A stretch of 24,628 nucleotides of DNA from Candidatus Aminicenantota bacterium. Lineage in GTDB: Bacteria; Acidobacteriota; Aminicenantia; Aminicenantales; Aminicenantaceae. The position numbers and the translations under genes were made by a program. The notes under the pieces are model-generated. The model worked only from the letters and a program-made list of their open reading frames with translations. It was not told the DNA's origin and made no database searches. The stretch spans positions 1 to 24,628 of the forward strand of contig JAFGNQ010000062.1 of assembly GCA_016926925.1 (NCBI GenBank), written 5' to 3'. Below are positions 15,731 through 22,390 of this stretch, one piece after another (within the stretch, counting starts at the first letter, position 1; each line of letters begins with the position of its first letter).

Positions 15731-16140
15731 AGGTTAATTTTTCGCTCATAGATTTCGATGAGGTTGCCTTCAGGATCCTTGACGAAGAAGATCGTTCGGC
15801 CTCGGTTATCGACCTTTAAAACGGGCACTCCTCTCTCTTCAAGAATGCGGACATAGGCCTCTTTGTCTTCGACCTCCAATCCCCAGTGATTGTATCCGCT
15901 TGTACGCGGGCTGCAATCATCCACCTCGTATTCGACAGGGGAAAAAACTTCGATGACGGCGCCGTCTTGAGAGAGCTTGGTAAGTTGGCATTCCGATGCA
16001 AGGCCAAAAATTTTTCCCATGAGATCCGGCGGGAGTACCCGCATCTCTCCCTCGGAGAATCCAAGCCCTTGAGTATAGAATGGAATCAGCCGTTTTGGAT
16101 TCCGAGTGAAGATTCCAATATGATGACATGCCATATGCAT
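15727..16140 (-). CDS. VOC (glyoxalase/dioxygenase fold) protein
   Basis: A single VOC module pair in 137 residues, built as two beta-alpha-beta-beta-beta units. The expected metal ligands are all present: His7 (HHIGIF), Glu64 (VIEVF), His85 (NHWGLEV) and Glu129 (LIEIYE). It could be a lyase, isomerase or dioxygenase; the substrate is not predictable. The start at ATG 16140 is chosen because GGGAGG lies 7 nt upstream; a further ATG at 16158 lies before this ribosome site. The stop overlaps the amrS start in ATGA, which suggests a shared role with that radical SAM enzyme. Confidence 0.85.
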   Translation of the reverse strand: MHMACHHIGIFTRNPKRLIPFYTQGLGFSEGEMRVLPPDLMGKIFGLASECQLTKLSQDGAVIEVFSPVEYEVDDCSPRTSGYNHWGLEVEDKEAYVRILEERGVPVLKVDNRGRTIFFVKDPEGNLIEIYERKINL

Positions 16141-16212
16141 TTGATTTCCTCCCGACATCTGAAGTAGGCCCCACGCACAAAAAACAGCCGGGCAACCCGT
16201 CTTTACACCCGA

Positions 16213-16221
16213 ATTTTACCA
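16213..16221 (-). promoter_or_regulatory. Possible extended -10 promoter before the VOC gene
   Basis: Minus strand: TGG followed by TAAAAT, an extended -10 element with five of six matches, in the 119-nt gap between nth and the VOC gene. No -35 box is seen. It could give VOC-amrS-archease-rtcB a separate transcript. Confidence 0.3.
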
Positions 16222-16259
16222 TAAAAGGTTCTGTTGCGGTATACCGGATACAGGTGGGC

Positions 16260-16907
16260 TTAAACCTTGCTCATAGAAGAAAAATATGGACATAAATGGC
16301 TGAGCGGGCACTCTGAGCATAGCGGTTTGCGGGCGTTGCATACCTTGCGGCCATGATTCACGAACATGTAGTTGAAGTCGATCCAATCTTTTTTGGGAAC
16401 CAGGGCAAGAAGATCCTGCTCGATCTTATCCGGGTCTTTCTCTTTGCTCAAACCCAATCTGCCGGAAAGCCTTTTGACATGTGTGTCTACGGCAATCCCC
16501 TCAGCCTTGTTGTAACCGCTGGAGAGAACGATATTGGCTGTTTTGCGCGCAACTCCCGGAAGCGTAATCAACTCTGCCATGGTGTCGGGAACGCTCCCTC
16601 CGAAATCGCGGATGATTTTTTTTGAGGCGCCGATAATGTTTTTAGCCTTGTTCCGGAAAAATCCCGTCGGCCGGATTTCGATTTCCAGATCTTCGGGTTT
16701 CGCCCCGGCAAAATCCGCGGCTGTCTCATATTTCTCGAAAAGCATGGGTGTGATCTGATTGACTCTCTCGTCGGTGCACTGGGCGGATAAAATCGTGGCT
16801 ACGAGAATCTGAAGCGGCGTCCGGAAATACAGAGCTGTCCGGCTTTGAGGATAATTCTTTTTCAGAATTCCGATGATCTCTTGAATGCGCTCTTCAGCTT
16901 TTTTCAT
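16260..16907 (-). CDS. nth: Endonuclease III
   Basis: A DNA glycosylase and AP lyase that removes oxidised pyrimidines in base excision repair. The 215 residues show the helix-hairpin-helix LPGVARKTA with catalytic Lys122 and then Asp141 in VDTHVKR. The C-terminal [4Fe-4S] loop is Cys190, Cys197, Cys200 and Cys206, the exact C-x6-C-x2-C-x5-C spacing. The start ATG 16907 follows AAGGAGG by about 6 nt; an upstream extension to 16997 has no family similarity. A gap of 173 nt separates it from the M50 gene upstream; a TTGACA sits there (17024-17029, minus strand) but without a good -10 box. Confidence 0.95.
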   Translation of the reverse strand: MKKAEERIQEIIGILKKNYPQSRTALYFRTPLQILVATILSAQCTDERVNQITPMLFEKYETAADFAGAKPEDLEIEIRPTGFFRNKAKNIIGASKKIIRDFGGSVPDTMAELITLPGVARKTANIVLSSGYNKAEGIAVDTHVKRLSGRLGLSKEKDPDKIEQDLLALVPKKDWIDFNYMFVNHGRKVCNARKPLCSECPLSHLCPYFSSMSKV

Positions 16908-17080
16908 ATCCGGCCTCCTTTGATAGTTCACCATAGAAACGGATTCCCGGATTTGCACTATGGCATAACAAAATGAATCTGAACTGAGCGGAACCATTCC
17001 ATGGGATTCATTGGGATCATTTATGTCAAGAACACGAAAGGATTATGAGCCCTCGCATTCTCAAAAAATGGGCACAAAGC

Positions 17081-18196
17081 TTACGCCCCAAGATCTCTCC
17101 GAAGCTGGATGAAGCGCAGAACATCCGTCCGGCAAATGAGACCGACGACACGGTCGGATTCCATCACCGGCACCTGATGAATATTCTTGGATGTCAAGCT
17201 GCTGAGAATCATGCGGCCGTCATCTTCGGACGATACGGCTTCCAGTTTTTCCCGCGGAGTCATGATGTCCGACACCGTAGAAGCGGGCCGCTCCTCTCGG
17301 GAGATTTTTTTGACATCTTCCAGGCACACAATTCCCTTGAGCTCATCACCGTCCTTCACGAGAAAGACTCTTTCCCGGCGCCTCAGAATGTAATCATCCA
17401 CCAAATCCTGAACCCTTAATGTGCTGGGCACCGATGCAAAATCTTTGGTCATCAAATCTTTTGCCCGCACACCCTTCAGCACTTCGTCCACCATCACCTT
17501 TTGATAGCTGCGGGCCGCTGCGCTGTGGAGAAACCAGCCGATGAAGATCAGCCAAAACCCGCCTAGCGATCCTTTCAAGATCTGGAGTATTCCGATAAAT
17601 ACCAGAAAAAAGGCAAATCCCTGGCCTATTCGTGAAGCGATTCTTGTCGCTTTTCGTAAATCACCGGTAATTTTCCAGATAATGGATCTTAAAACCCTCC
17701 CTCCATCCATGGGAAAACCGGGAAGCAGGTTGAATACTGCCAGAATGACGTTGATGAGAGCGAGGTAAGAGGTGATGGCTCCCAGAGGCTCATTCACCGG
17801 CTTAAGAACAAGCGAAAGGATGAAGGCGACAAGACCGATGGCCAGGCTGGTCAAAGGCCCGGCAAAAGCCATGAGAAACTCCTGCATAGGCTTTTTAGGC
17901 TCTTCATTGATCTGGGCGACTCCTCCAAGAATAAAAAGGGTGATGTTCCGCACCTCTTCCCCCTGGCTGATGGCTACAAGCGAGTGAGCCAACTCGTGGA
18001 TCAGCACCGATCCAAAAATCAACAAGCTTGTGATGAAGCCGATAATCCAGTGCTGAAGCGCGGACCACCCGGGGAACTCCTGAGGAAAATAGGAGGAAGC
18101 CAGAGACCATGTAAACAGGATCAGGATCAAAAACCAGCTGGAATCGATGTAGATATCGATGCCGGCAATCCTGCCGATCCGCCAGGAGTGTTTCAT
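17081..18196 (-). CDS. Site-2-protease family membrane metalloprotease with two CBS domains
   Basis: An intramembrane zinc protease of the M50/SpoIVFB-like group, with 371 residues. Several transmembrane segments fill residues about 18-225. HELAH (67-71) supplies the zinc-binding histidines and the catalytic Glu, and NLLPGFPMDGGR (156-167) supplies the third ligand Asp. Two CBS domains follow (about 246-300 and 308-366), facing the cytosol, where they may bind an adenosyl ligand and control the protease. The substrate is unknown; relatives cut membrane-tethered transcription factors. AGGAGG precedes both the ATG at 18196 and an in-frame GTG at 18199. It starts 14 nt after nadA. Confidence 0.9.
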   Translation of the reverse strand: MKHSWRIGRIAGIDIYIDSSWFLILILFTWSLASSYFPQEFPGWSALQHWIIGFITSLLIFGSVLIHELAHSLVAISQGEEVRNITLFILGGVAQINEEPKKPMQEFLMAFAGPLTSLAIGLVAFILSLVLKPVNEPLGAITSYLALINVILAVFNLLPGFPMDGGRVLRSIIWKITGDLRKATRIASRIGQGFAFFLVFIGILQILKGSLGGFWLIFIGWFLHSAAARSYQKVMVDEVLKGVRAKDLMTKDFASVPSTLRVQDLVDDYILRRRERVFLVKDGDELKGIVCLEDVKKISREERPASTVSDIMTPREKLEAVSSEDDGRMILSSLTSKNIHQVPVMESDRVVGLICRTDVLRFIQLRRDLGA

Positions 18197-18210
18197 CACA
18201 GGTTTTCCTC

Positions 18211-19119
18211 CTACAGAATTTTTACCATTTTTTCGATCGCACCGCGGGCTCTGTCACTTATCTCCGGCGAAACTTCGATCTTGTAGATCATGTCTTGCAG
18301 GGATTTCAAAACCTTGGGAACGGTGATCTTCTTCATATTGCTGCAGACGGCATGACTTCGCAGTGGATAAAAGCAACTTCTTGGATTGATTTTGTTCAAG
18401 CGATGAATGATTCCCTCCTCTGTGCCGAGAAGGATCTCAGATTTCAGAGTTACCTTTGCTTCTTTGACCATCTTCCCTGTAGAGAAGACTTTATCCGCAA
18501 GGTCGATGACTTCCGGAGGGCACTCCGGATGAACCCAGACTTCGGCCTCAGGATAGAGGGTTTTCATGTCCCTGACATCCCGGGCCGAAAAGTTATGATG
18601 GACGTAGCAATAACCATCCCAGGGAATGATCCGTGTTTTGGTATTCCGGGCGACATAAGCGGCAAGATTTTTATCCGGAACAAAGAGGATTTCGTCCTCA
18701 CCGAGAGACTGCACGACCTTGACAGCATTCGCGGAAGTGCAGCAAATATCACACTCTGCCTTGACTTCGGCAGAGGTATTGACATAGCAAACAACCTTTC
18801 TGCCCGGGTATTCTTGCTTCCACTGCCGCAATTCCGATGCGGTTATCATGTCCGCCATGGGACATCCCGCCTGAATCTCAGGGATGAGAACCGTTTTTTC
18901 CGGAGCTAAGATCGCGGCCGTTTCAGCCATAAAATGGACCCCGCAGAAGACAATGACATCGGAGTCTAGGCCCGCTGCCTTTTGACTCAACTCTAAAGAA
19001 TCTCCGACAAAATCAGCCAAGTCCTGCACATCCGGAATCTGGTAATTATGAGCCAGAATGACGGCTCCTTTCTCCTGTCGCAGGCGATGGATTCCGTCTA
19101 ACATTTCGTGCTTGTTCAA
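18211..19119 (-). CDS. nadA: Quinolinate synthase
   Basis: Condenses iminoaspartate with dihydroxyacetone phosphate to quinolinate, the precursor of NAD, using an oxygen-sensitive [4Fe-4S] cluster. The 302 residues match the short NadA type. AHNYQ (23-27) and the GDSLELS segment are canonical. Probable cluster ligands are Cys86 (AGCPMAD), Cys171 (DGYCYVHH) and Cys259 (CSNMKKI), by spacing against known NadA proteins. VHPECPPE (196-203) holds active-site residues. The start is TTG at 19119; MNKHEMLDGIHRLRQEKGAV matches the family, while an ATG at 19104 would remove part of the first helix. No nadB or nadC is nearby. An aspartate dehydrogenase or oxidase elsewhere must provide iminoaspartate. 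Confidence 0.95.
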   Translation of the reverse strand: MNKHEMLDGIHRLRQEKGAVILAHNYQIPDVQDLADFVGDSLELSQKAAGLDSDVIVFCGVHFMAETAAILAPEKTVLIPEIQAGCPMADMITASELRQWKQEYPGRKVVCYVNTSAEVKAECDICCTSANAVKVVQSLGEDEILFVPDKNLAAYVARNTKTRIIPWDGYCYVHHNFSARDVRDMKTLYPEAEVWVHPECPPEVIDLADKVFSTGKMVKEAKVTLKSEILLGTEEGIIHRLNKINPRSCFYPLRSHAVCSNMKKITVPKVLKSLQDMIYKIEVSPEISDRARGAIEKMVKIL

Positions 19120-19130
19120 TTTTTCTCGAT

Positions 19131-19144
19131 CTCCTATTCAGGAG
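19131..19144 (-). promoter_or_regulatory. Hairpin covering the nadA ribosome site
   Basis: In the nadA leader, CTCCT pairs with AGGAG across a 4-nt loop. AGGAG is the only good Shine-Dalgarno sequence before the TTG start, 11 nt downstream, so this small stem could reduce initiation unless ribosomes or a ligand open it. The pairing is seen; the control role is inference. Confidence 0.3.
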
Positions 19145-19210
19145 CCAAACGATGAAATCAAGCTCTCCTGCGTCCGGCCGAAAAGCTTCGAGTCTGACTC
19201 CGGGAATGCG

Positions 19211-19447
19211 CTATGAATCTTTGATCTTTTTGATATAAACCTTAAACAGGTCGCCCTCTTCCTCTAATCCAAGATACTCCTGTCCCGTTTGTCTGCACCA
19301 TGCCGGCATGTCTTCTTTGATTCCTTTATCCGTCGAGAGAATCTCAAGAACCTCGCCTATTTTCATATCTTGAATTTTCTTGGCCGTTTGTATGATCGGC
19401 ATGGGACAGAGGAGGCCGTAGCAATCGAGTGTCGTGTCCGCTATCAT
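19211..19447 (-). CDS. TusA/SirA-like sulfur carrier protein
   Basis: A 78-residue protein of the TusA family, which carries persulfide sulfur on a conserved cysteine. LDCYGLLCPMP places the active Cys14 in the CPxP motif, with a second cysteine at residue 9. The rest fits the two-layer beta-alpha-beta-alpha-beta-beta fold, including the typical TDKGIKEDMPAWCRQTGQ stretch. In E. coli TusA receives sulfur from IscS for tRNA thiolation; others supply molybdenum cofactor or sulfur oxidation. Here it directly follows iscU and the NifS-like gene, so a part in sulfur delivery to this assembly system is plausible. No Shine-Dalgarno sequence is visible. Confidence 0.88.
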   Translation of the reverse strand: MIADTTLDCYGLLCPMPIIQTAKKIQDMKIGEVLEILSTDKGIKEDMPAWCRQTGQEYLGLEEEGDLFKVYIKKIKDS

Positions 19448-19476
19448 GATTCTGCCGATAGTTTTTTTAAAGGAAG

Positions 19477-19500
19477 CTGGTGGATGATGGGCCGCACCAG
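19477..19500 (-). other. Hairpin between iscU and tusA
   Basis: Minus strand: CTGGTG (from 19500) pairs with CACCAG (to 19477) over a 12-nt loop, followed by CTTCCTTT. The tail is too poor in T for a confident terminator. It may be a processing or stability element that sets different levels of iscU and tusA. Confidence 0.3.
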
Positions 19501-19504
19501 AAGA

Positions 19505-20077
19505 CTAGACCCGCACTTTTGTCGCTCCACACTGCGGACATTTGTCCTCTTCTTTACCGATCAAACAACCGCAATCATCACACCTGTCCAGCTCTACATG
19601 ACACAGACTGCACACATCTTCGTAACCCTCAATCGGGCCGTCACAGTAGGGACAGTGGCAGTCTTCCTTTTTCGCCTTCTTTTTTTCAGGCCCGTTCATG
19701 GACCCTCTGGATTTTTTTTCCCTGAAGTTCTCTATGGCTTTATGGAGGGCGTCTGCACCCAGGTTCGAACAATGCAGCTTATTCTTCGGAAGCCCCCCCA
19801 GTTCTTCGGCGACCAAATCGTTGGTGATGGCCATCGCCTCTTCGATCGTCTTCCCCATGGCCATCTCGCTGACCATGCTCGAAACAGCAATAGCCGCTCC
19901 GCACCCAAATGTCTTGAATTTCACATCCGCAATCCGATTGTCCTTGACTTTTATATAAAATTCCATCATATCGCCGCAGACGGGATTGCCGACTTTTCCC
20001 ACTCCATCGGCATCTTCGATAGTCCCGACATTCCGGGGATTCTGGAAATGATCCATCACTTTTTCGCTGTATATCAT
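19505..20077 (-). CDS. iscU: IscU-like Fe-S scaffold with C-terminal double zinc ribbon
   Basis: Scaffold on which Fe-S clusters are built. Residues 1-122 are a normal IscU/NifU-N domain: Cys34 and Asp36 in NPVCGDMM, Cys59 in FGCGAA, and His102-Cys103 in LHCSNLG, so all cluster ligands are kept. After a basic linker (about 123-138) comes a part not found in standard IscU of about 130 residues: four CxxC knuckles at Cys142/145, 156/159, 166/169 and 180/183, consistent with two zinc ribbons or a rubredoxin-like metal site. The total is 190 residues. AGGAG stands 7 nt before the ATG. It is 16 nt downstream of the NifS-like gene, a typical pairing. Confidence 0.92.
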   Translation of the reverse strand: MIYSEKVMDHFQNPRNVGTIEDADGVGKVGNPVCGDMMEFYIKVKDNRIADVKFKTFGCGAAIAVSSMVSEMAMGKTIEEAMAITNDLVAEELGGLPKNKLHCSNLGADALHKAIENFREKKSRGSMNGPEKKKAKKEDCHCPYCDGPIEGYEDVCSLCHVELDRCDDCGCLIGKEEDKCPQCGATKVRV

Positions 20078-20093
20078 TTTGGTTCTCCTCTGA

Positions 20094-21254
20094 CTATTTT
20101 GGATAAAGGGGGGACATTTGTCTCAATCTGTCGATGATTTCAGGAAAAACATCGAGAAGATAATCGACATCACCGGAAGTGTTCGATTCGATCAGGCTGA
20201 AAACAACGGATCCCTGGGCTGTTGCATGATCAATCCCCATGGCCAAAAGAACATGAGAGGCCTTCAACGCACGTGATGTACAGGCCGATCCACTGGCCGC
20301 AGCGATACCTTTCATATCCAAGTTCAGAAGCATGGCTTCGCCCTCGATAAATTCGACACAGAAACTGGCATGGTGGGGAAGTCGCTTTTCCGGGTGTCCT
20401 GTCAGAATCACATGGGCGACCATCTGCGGAAGACGCTCGACAAGAGAATCCCGCAGAGGCTTTATTTTATCTGCACGGATTGACAACTTCTGAAGGGCGA
20501 TCTCCGCAGCCTTCCCCATTCCGACGATCCCGGCCAAATTTTCCGCCCCAGCCCTCTTCCCGTTCTCCTGGATACCTCCGTCGATAAACGGAAGGCATCG
20601 TGTGCCTTTTTTTAGATACAAAGCCGCACTGCCGGAAGGGCCGTAAAACTGATTCCCTGCCAGACTCAAGGCATCCACTCCGGATTTTTTCACGTCCACT
20701 GGAATATTTCCAACGGCATCGATCGCATCCGTATGAAAAACCACGCCTTTTTCCCGGCAAATCTCGGCAACCTCATCGACAGGTTCTATTGTCCCGACCT
20801 CTCCGTTGGCCCACATTACAGACACGAGCGAGGTCTCATCCGCAATCGCTTTTTTTACCTCAAAGGGATCGACAAGGCCATACTTATCCACCGGAACTCG
20901 GGTGACTTTAAATCCGGACTTCTCAAGACTTTGGGCGGAATGCAGAATGGACTGATGCTCAACCGCAGAGAGGACAAGATGCATGCCTTTACTCCTCTGT
21001 GCGGAGGCGATTCCTTTAACGGCGAAATTGTTGGATTCCGTTCCGCTGGAAGTAAAAAAGATCTCGTCCGGATCGGCGTTAATCAGTCTGGCGACATTTT
21101 CTCGCGCTTCATCGATGCCCTGTGCGGATTCCTGGCCGAAAGAATGAAGGCTCTGTGGGTTGGCGTAATGCTCCTTCAAAAAAGGAAGCATGGCCTCTAT
21201 AACTGCGGGATGCAAAGGAGTCCCCGCAATGTGATCCATGTATACCCTGCGCAT
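20094..21254 (-). CDS. Cysteine desulfurase (NifS/IscS) homologue lacking the PLP lysine
   Basis: Cysteine desulfurases take sulfur from cysteine with PLP and pass it to IscU. Fold and length (386 residues) fit the family, as do FFTSSGTESNN (66-76), His100 in VEHQS, Asp176 in HTDA, and the active-site Cys325 in SGSACTS. Several essential positions differ. The canonical HKFxGPKG, with the Schiff-base lysine, reads NQFYGPSG (201-208), so Gln202 replaces Lys. Gln of DAVQA is Asp179. RSGTEN is RAGAEN (234-239). The substrate-binding Arg of RFSLGR is lost (VFSLIE, 351-356). The reading frame is clean, so this is not decay by frameshift. It may be a pseudoenzyme partner of IscU or have a new activity. 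GGAGG precedes ATG 21254. Confidence 0.88.
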   Translation of the reverse strand: MRRVYMDHIAGTPLHPAVIEAMLPFLKEHYANPQSLHSFGQESAQGIDEARENVARLINADPDEIFFTSSGTESNNFAVKGIASAQRSKGMHLVLSAVEHQSILHSAQSLEKSGFKVTRVPVDKYGLVDPFEVKKAIADETSLVSVMWANGEVGTIEPVDEVAEICREKGVVFHTDAIDAVGNIPVDVKKSGVDALSLAGNQFYGPSGSAALYLKKGTRCLPFIDGGIQENGKRAGAENLAGIVGMGKAAEIALQKLSIRADKIKPLRDSLVERLPQMVAHVILTGHPEKRLPHHASFCVEFIEGEAMLLNLDMKGIAAASGSACTSRALKASHVLLAMGIDHATAQGSVVFSLIESNTSGDVDYLLDVFPEIIDRLRQMSPLYPK

Positions 21255-21274
21255 CGGATTCGACCTCCATCAAG

Positions 21275-21493
21275 CTAAACGGATTCGACTTGTTTGATCT
21301 CCGGGATATCTTGTTTCAATACTCTTTCGATGCCCATTTTCAAGGTCATTTGCGACATAGGGCAGCCGCCGCATGCGCCGGTAAGTTTAACCTTAACGAC
21401 GCCGTCGATGACGTCTACGAGTTCCACATTCCCCCCGTCTGCAATCAGAGCAGGGCGGATTTTATCTAAAGCCTTTTCAACTTTTTCTCTCAT
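21275..21493 (-). CDS. NifU C-terminal-domain (Nfu-type) Fe-S carrier
   Basis: A free-standing Nfu domain of 72 residues that can carry a [4Fe-4S] cluster between scaffold and client proteins, bridging two monomers. The motif [14 protein letters not shown] contains the two cluster cysteines (CxxC). The N-terminal helix and [17 protein letters not shown] segment are canonical. AGGAGG stands about 8 nt before the ATG. It is the first Fe-S assembly gene in the minus-strand run, 42 nt after korB and 20 nt before the NifS-like gene. Confidence 0.93.
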   Translation of the reverse strand: MREKVEKALDKIRPALIADGGNVELVDVIDGVVKVKLTGACGGCPMSQMTLKMGIERVLKQDIPEIKQVESV

Positions 21494-21535
21494 AGTAATG
21501 CCTCCTAAAATATTAGATTATCCATAATAATAGGT

Positions 21536-22390
21536 TCATTCAAATTTTTCCAACAATTTATAAAGTCTTTTCGCCTCCACCTTTAAATTCGTGGCAACGA
21601 TCGGAGTTGCGCCGGGCAGGCTCAGGTCGTCAAAAGACGGCCTTTTCTCCTTGTAAATCGTTCCCACGGGCAGTCTATCGCTGTTTTGCATCATGGTTAT
21701 CGCATGGATTTTGTTCTTGGGATCGTAACCAGGATCTGTGTCTGCATCGTAGATATGATCCTGAAACCATTTTTTGGTATTGATCTTATTGTGTGTGACA
21801 CAGGGGCTGAGGACTTCCAACAAAGAGAAGCCGTTGTGCCGGATGGCAGCCTTGAGAAGAGCAGCCAGCTGTTTGGGATTGCCCGAAAAGCCTCGTGCGA
21901 TATAGGTCCCCCCCGATACAAGAGCAAGCAGAGGGCCATCCAAGGGAATCTCCTTAGAGCCATAGGGAGTTGAGACGGAGACGTAACCCTGAAGGCTCGT
22001 CGGAGAGGTCTGGCCTTGCGTCAAGCCGAAGACACTGTTGTTCACGACAATAAGGGTGAGGTTGACATTTCTGCGGGCCGTGTGGATGAAATGACTCAAA
22101 CCGATGGAGTAGGCATCGCCGTCCCCGCTAACGGCAAGAACAGTGAGGTCCTTGTTGGACAGCTTCACTCCTGTGGCAATCGGTAAAGCTCTGCCGTGAA
22201 GGCCGTGAAATCCATAGGAATTGAAATAGTTGTTCAAGCGACCGTGACAACCGATGCCCGTCACGACAACAGTCGCCTCCGGTAGAAGCCGGAGGGAAGA
22301 GGATGCCATTTTCAGAGCGGCAAACAGACCGAAGATGCCGCAGCCACGACACCAGGTCGGATCAGCCAGGTGATAAATGTCTTTTTTCAT
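21536..22390 (-). CDS. korB: 2-oxoacid:ferredoxin oxidoreductase, beta (TPP-binding) subunit
   Basis: With KorA it oxidatively decarboxylates a 2-oxoacid (2-oxoglutarate or a related one) to acyl-CoA and reduces ferredoxin; the reverse is possible. The 284 residues hold the TPP/Mg motif GDGDAYSIG (89-97) with NN at 117-118. The [4Fe-4S] ligands are probably Cys14, Cys17, Cys48 and Cys197, at almost the same spacing as in the Sulfolobus enzyme. The start ATG overlaps the korA stop by 4 nt (ATGA). No ferredoxin-like delta subunit is present, as in the two-subunit type. The substrate is not fixed by sequence; 2-oxoglutarate is the usual guess. Confidence 0.93.
   Translation of the reverse strand: MKKDIYHLADPTWCRGCGIFGLFAALKMASSSLRLLPEATVVVTGIGCHGRLNNYFNSYGFHGLHGRALPIATGVKLSNKDLTVLAVSGDGDAYSIGLSHFIHTARRNVNLTLIVVNNSVFGLTQGQTSPTSLQGYVSVSTPYGSKEIPLDGPLLALVSGGTYIARGFSGNPKQLAALLKAAIRHNGFSLLEVLSPCVTHNKINTKKWFQDHIYDADTDPGYDPKNKIHAITMMQNSDRLPVGTIYKEKRPSFDDLSLPGATPIVATNLKVEAKRLYKLLEKFE

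Noticed and set aside
16908..16997. N-terminal extension of endonuclease III
   Set aside because: AAGGAGG stands just before ATG 16907, where family similarity starts.
17001..17029. Promoter for nth from the TTGACA at 17024-17029 on the minus strand
   Set aside because: At 16-18 nt spacing there is no acceptable -10 box.
20094..21254. NifS-like gene as a decaying pseudogene
   Set aside because: The frame is intact, the ribosome site is good, spacing to its neighbours is tight, and Cys325 and most fold residues are conserved, so selection seems to be acting.
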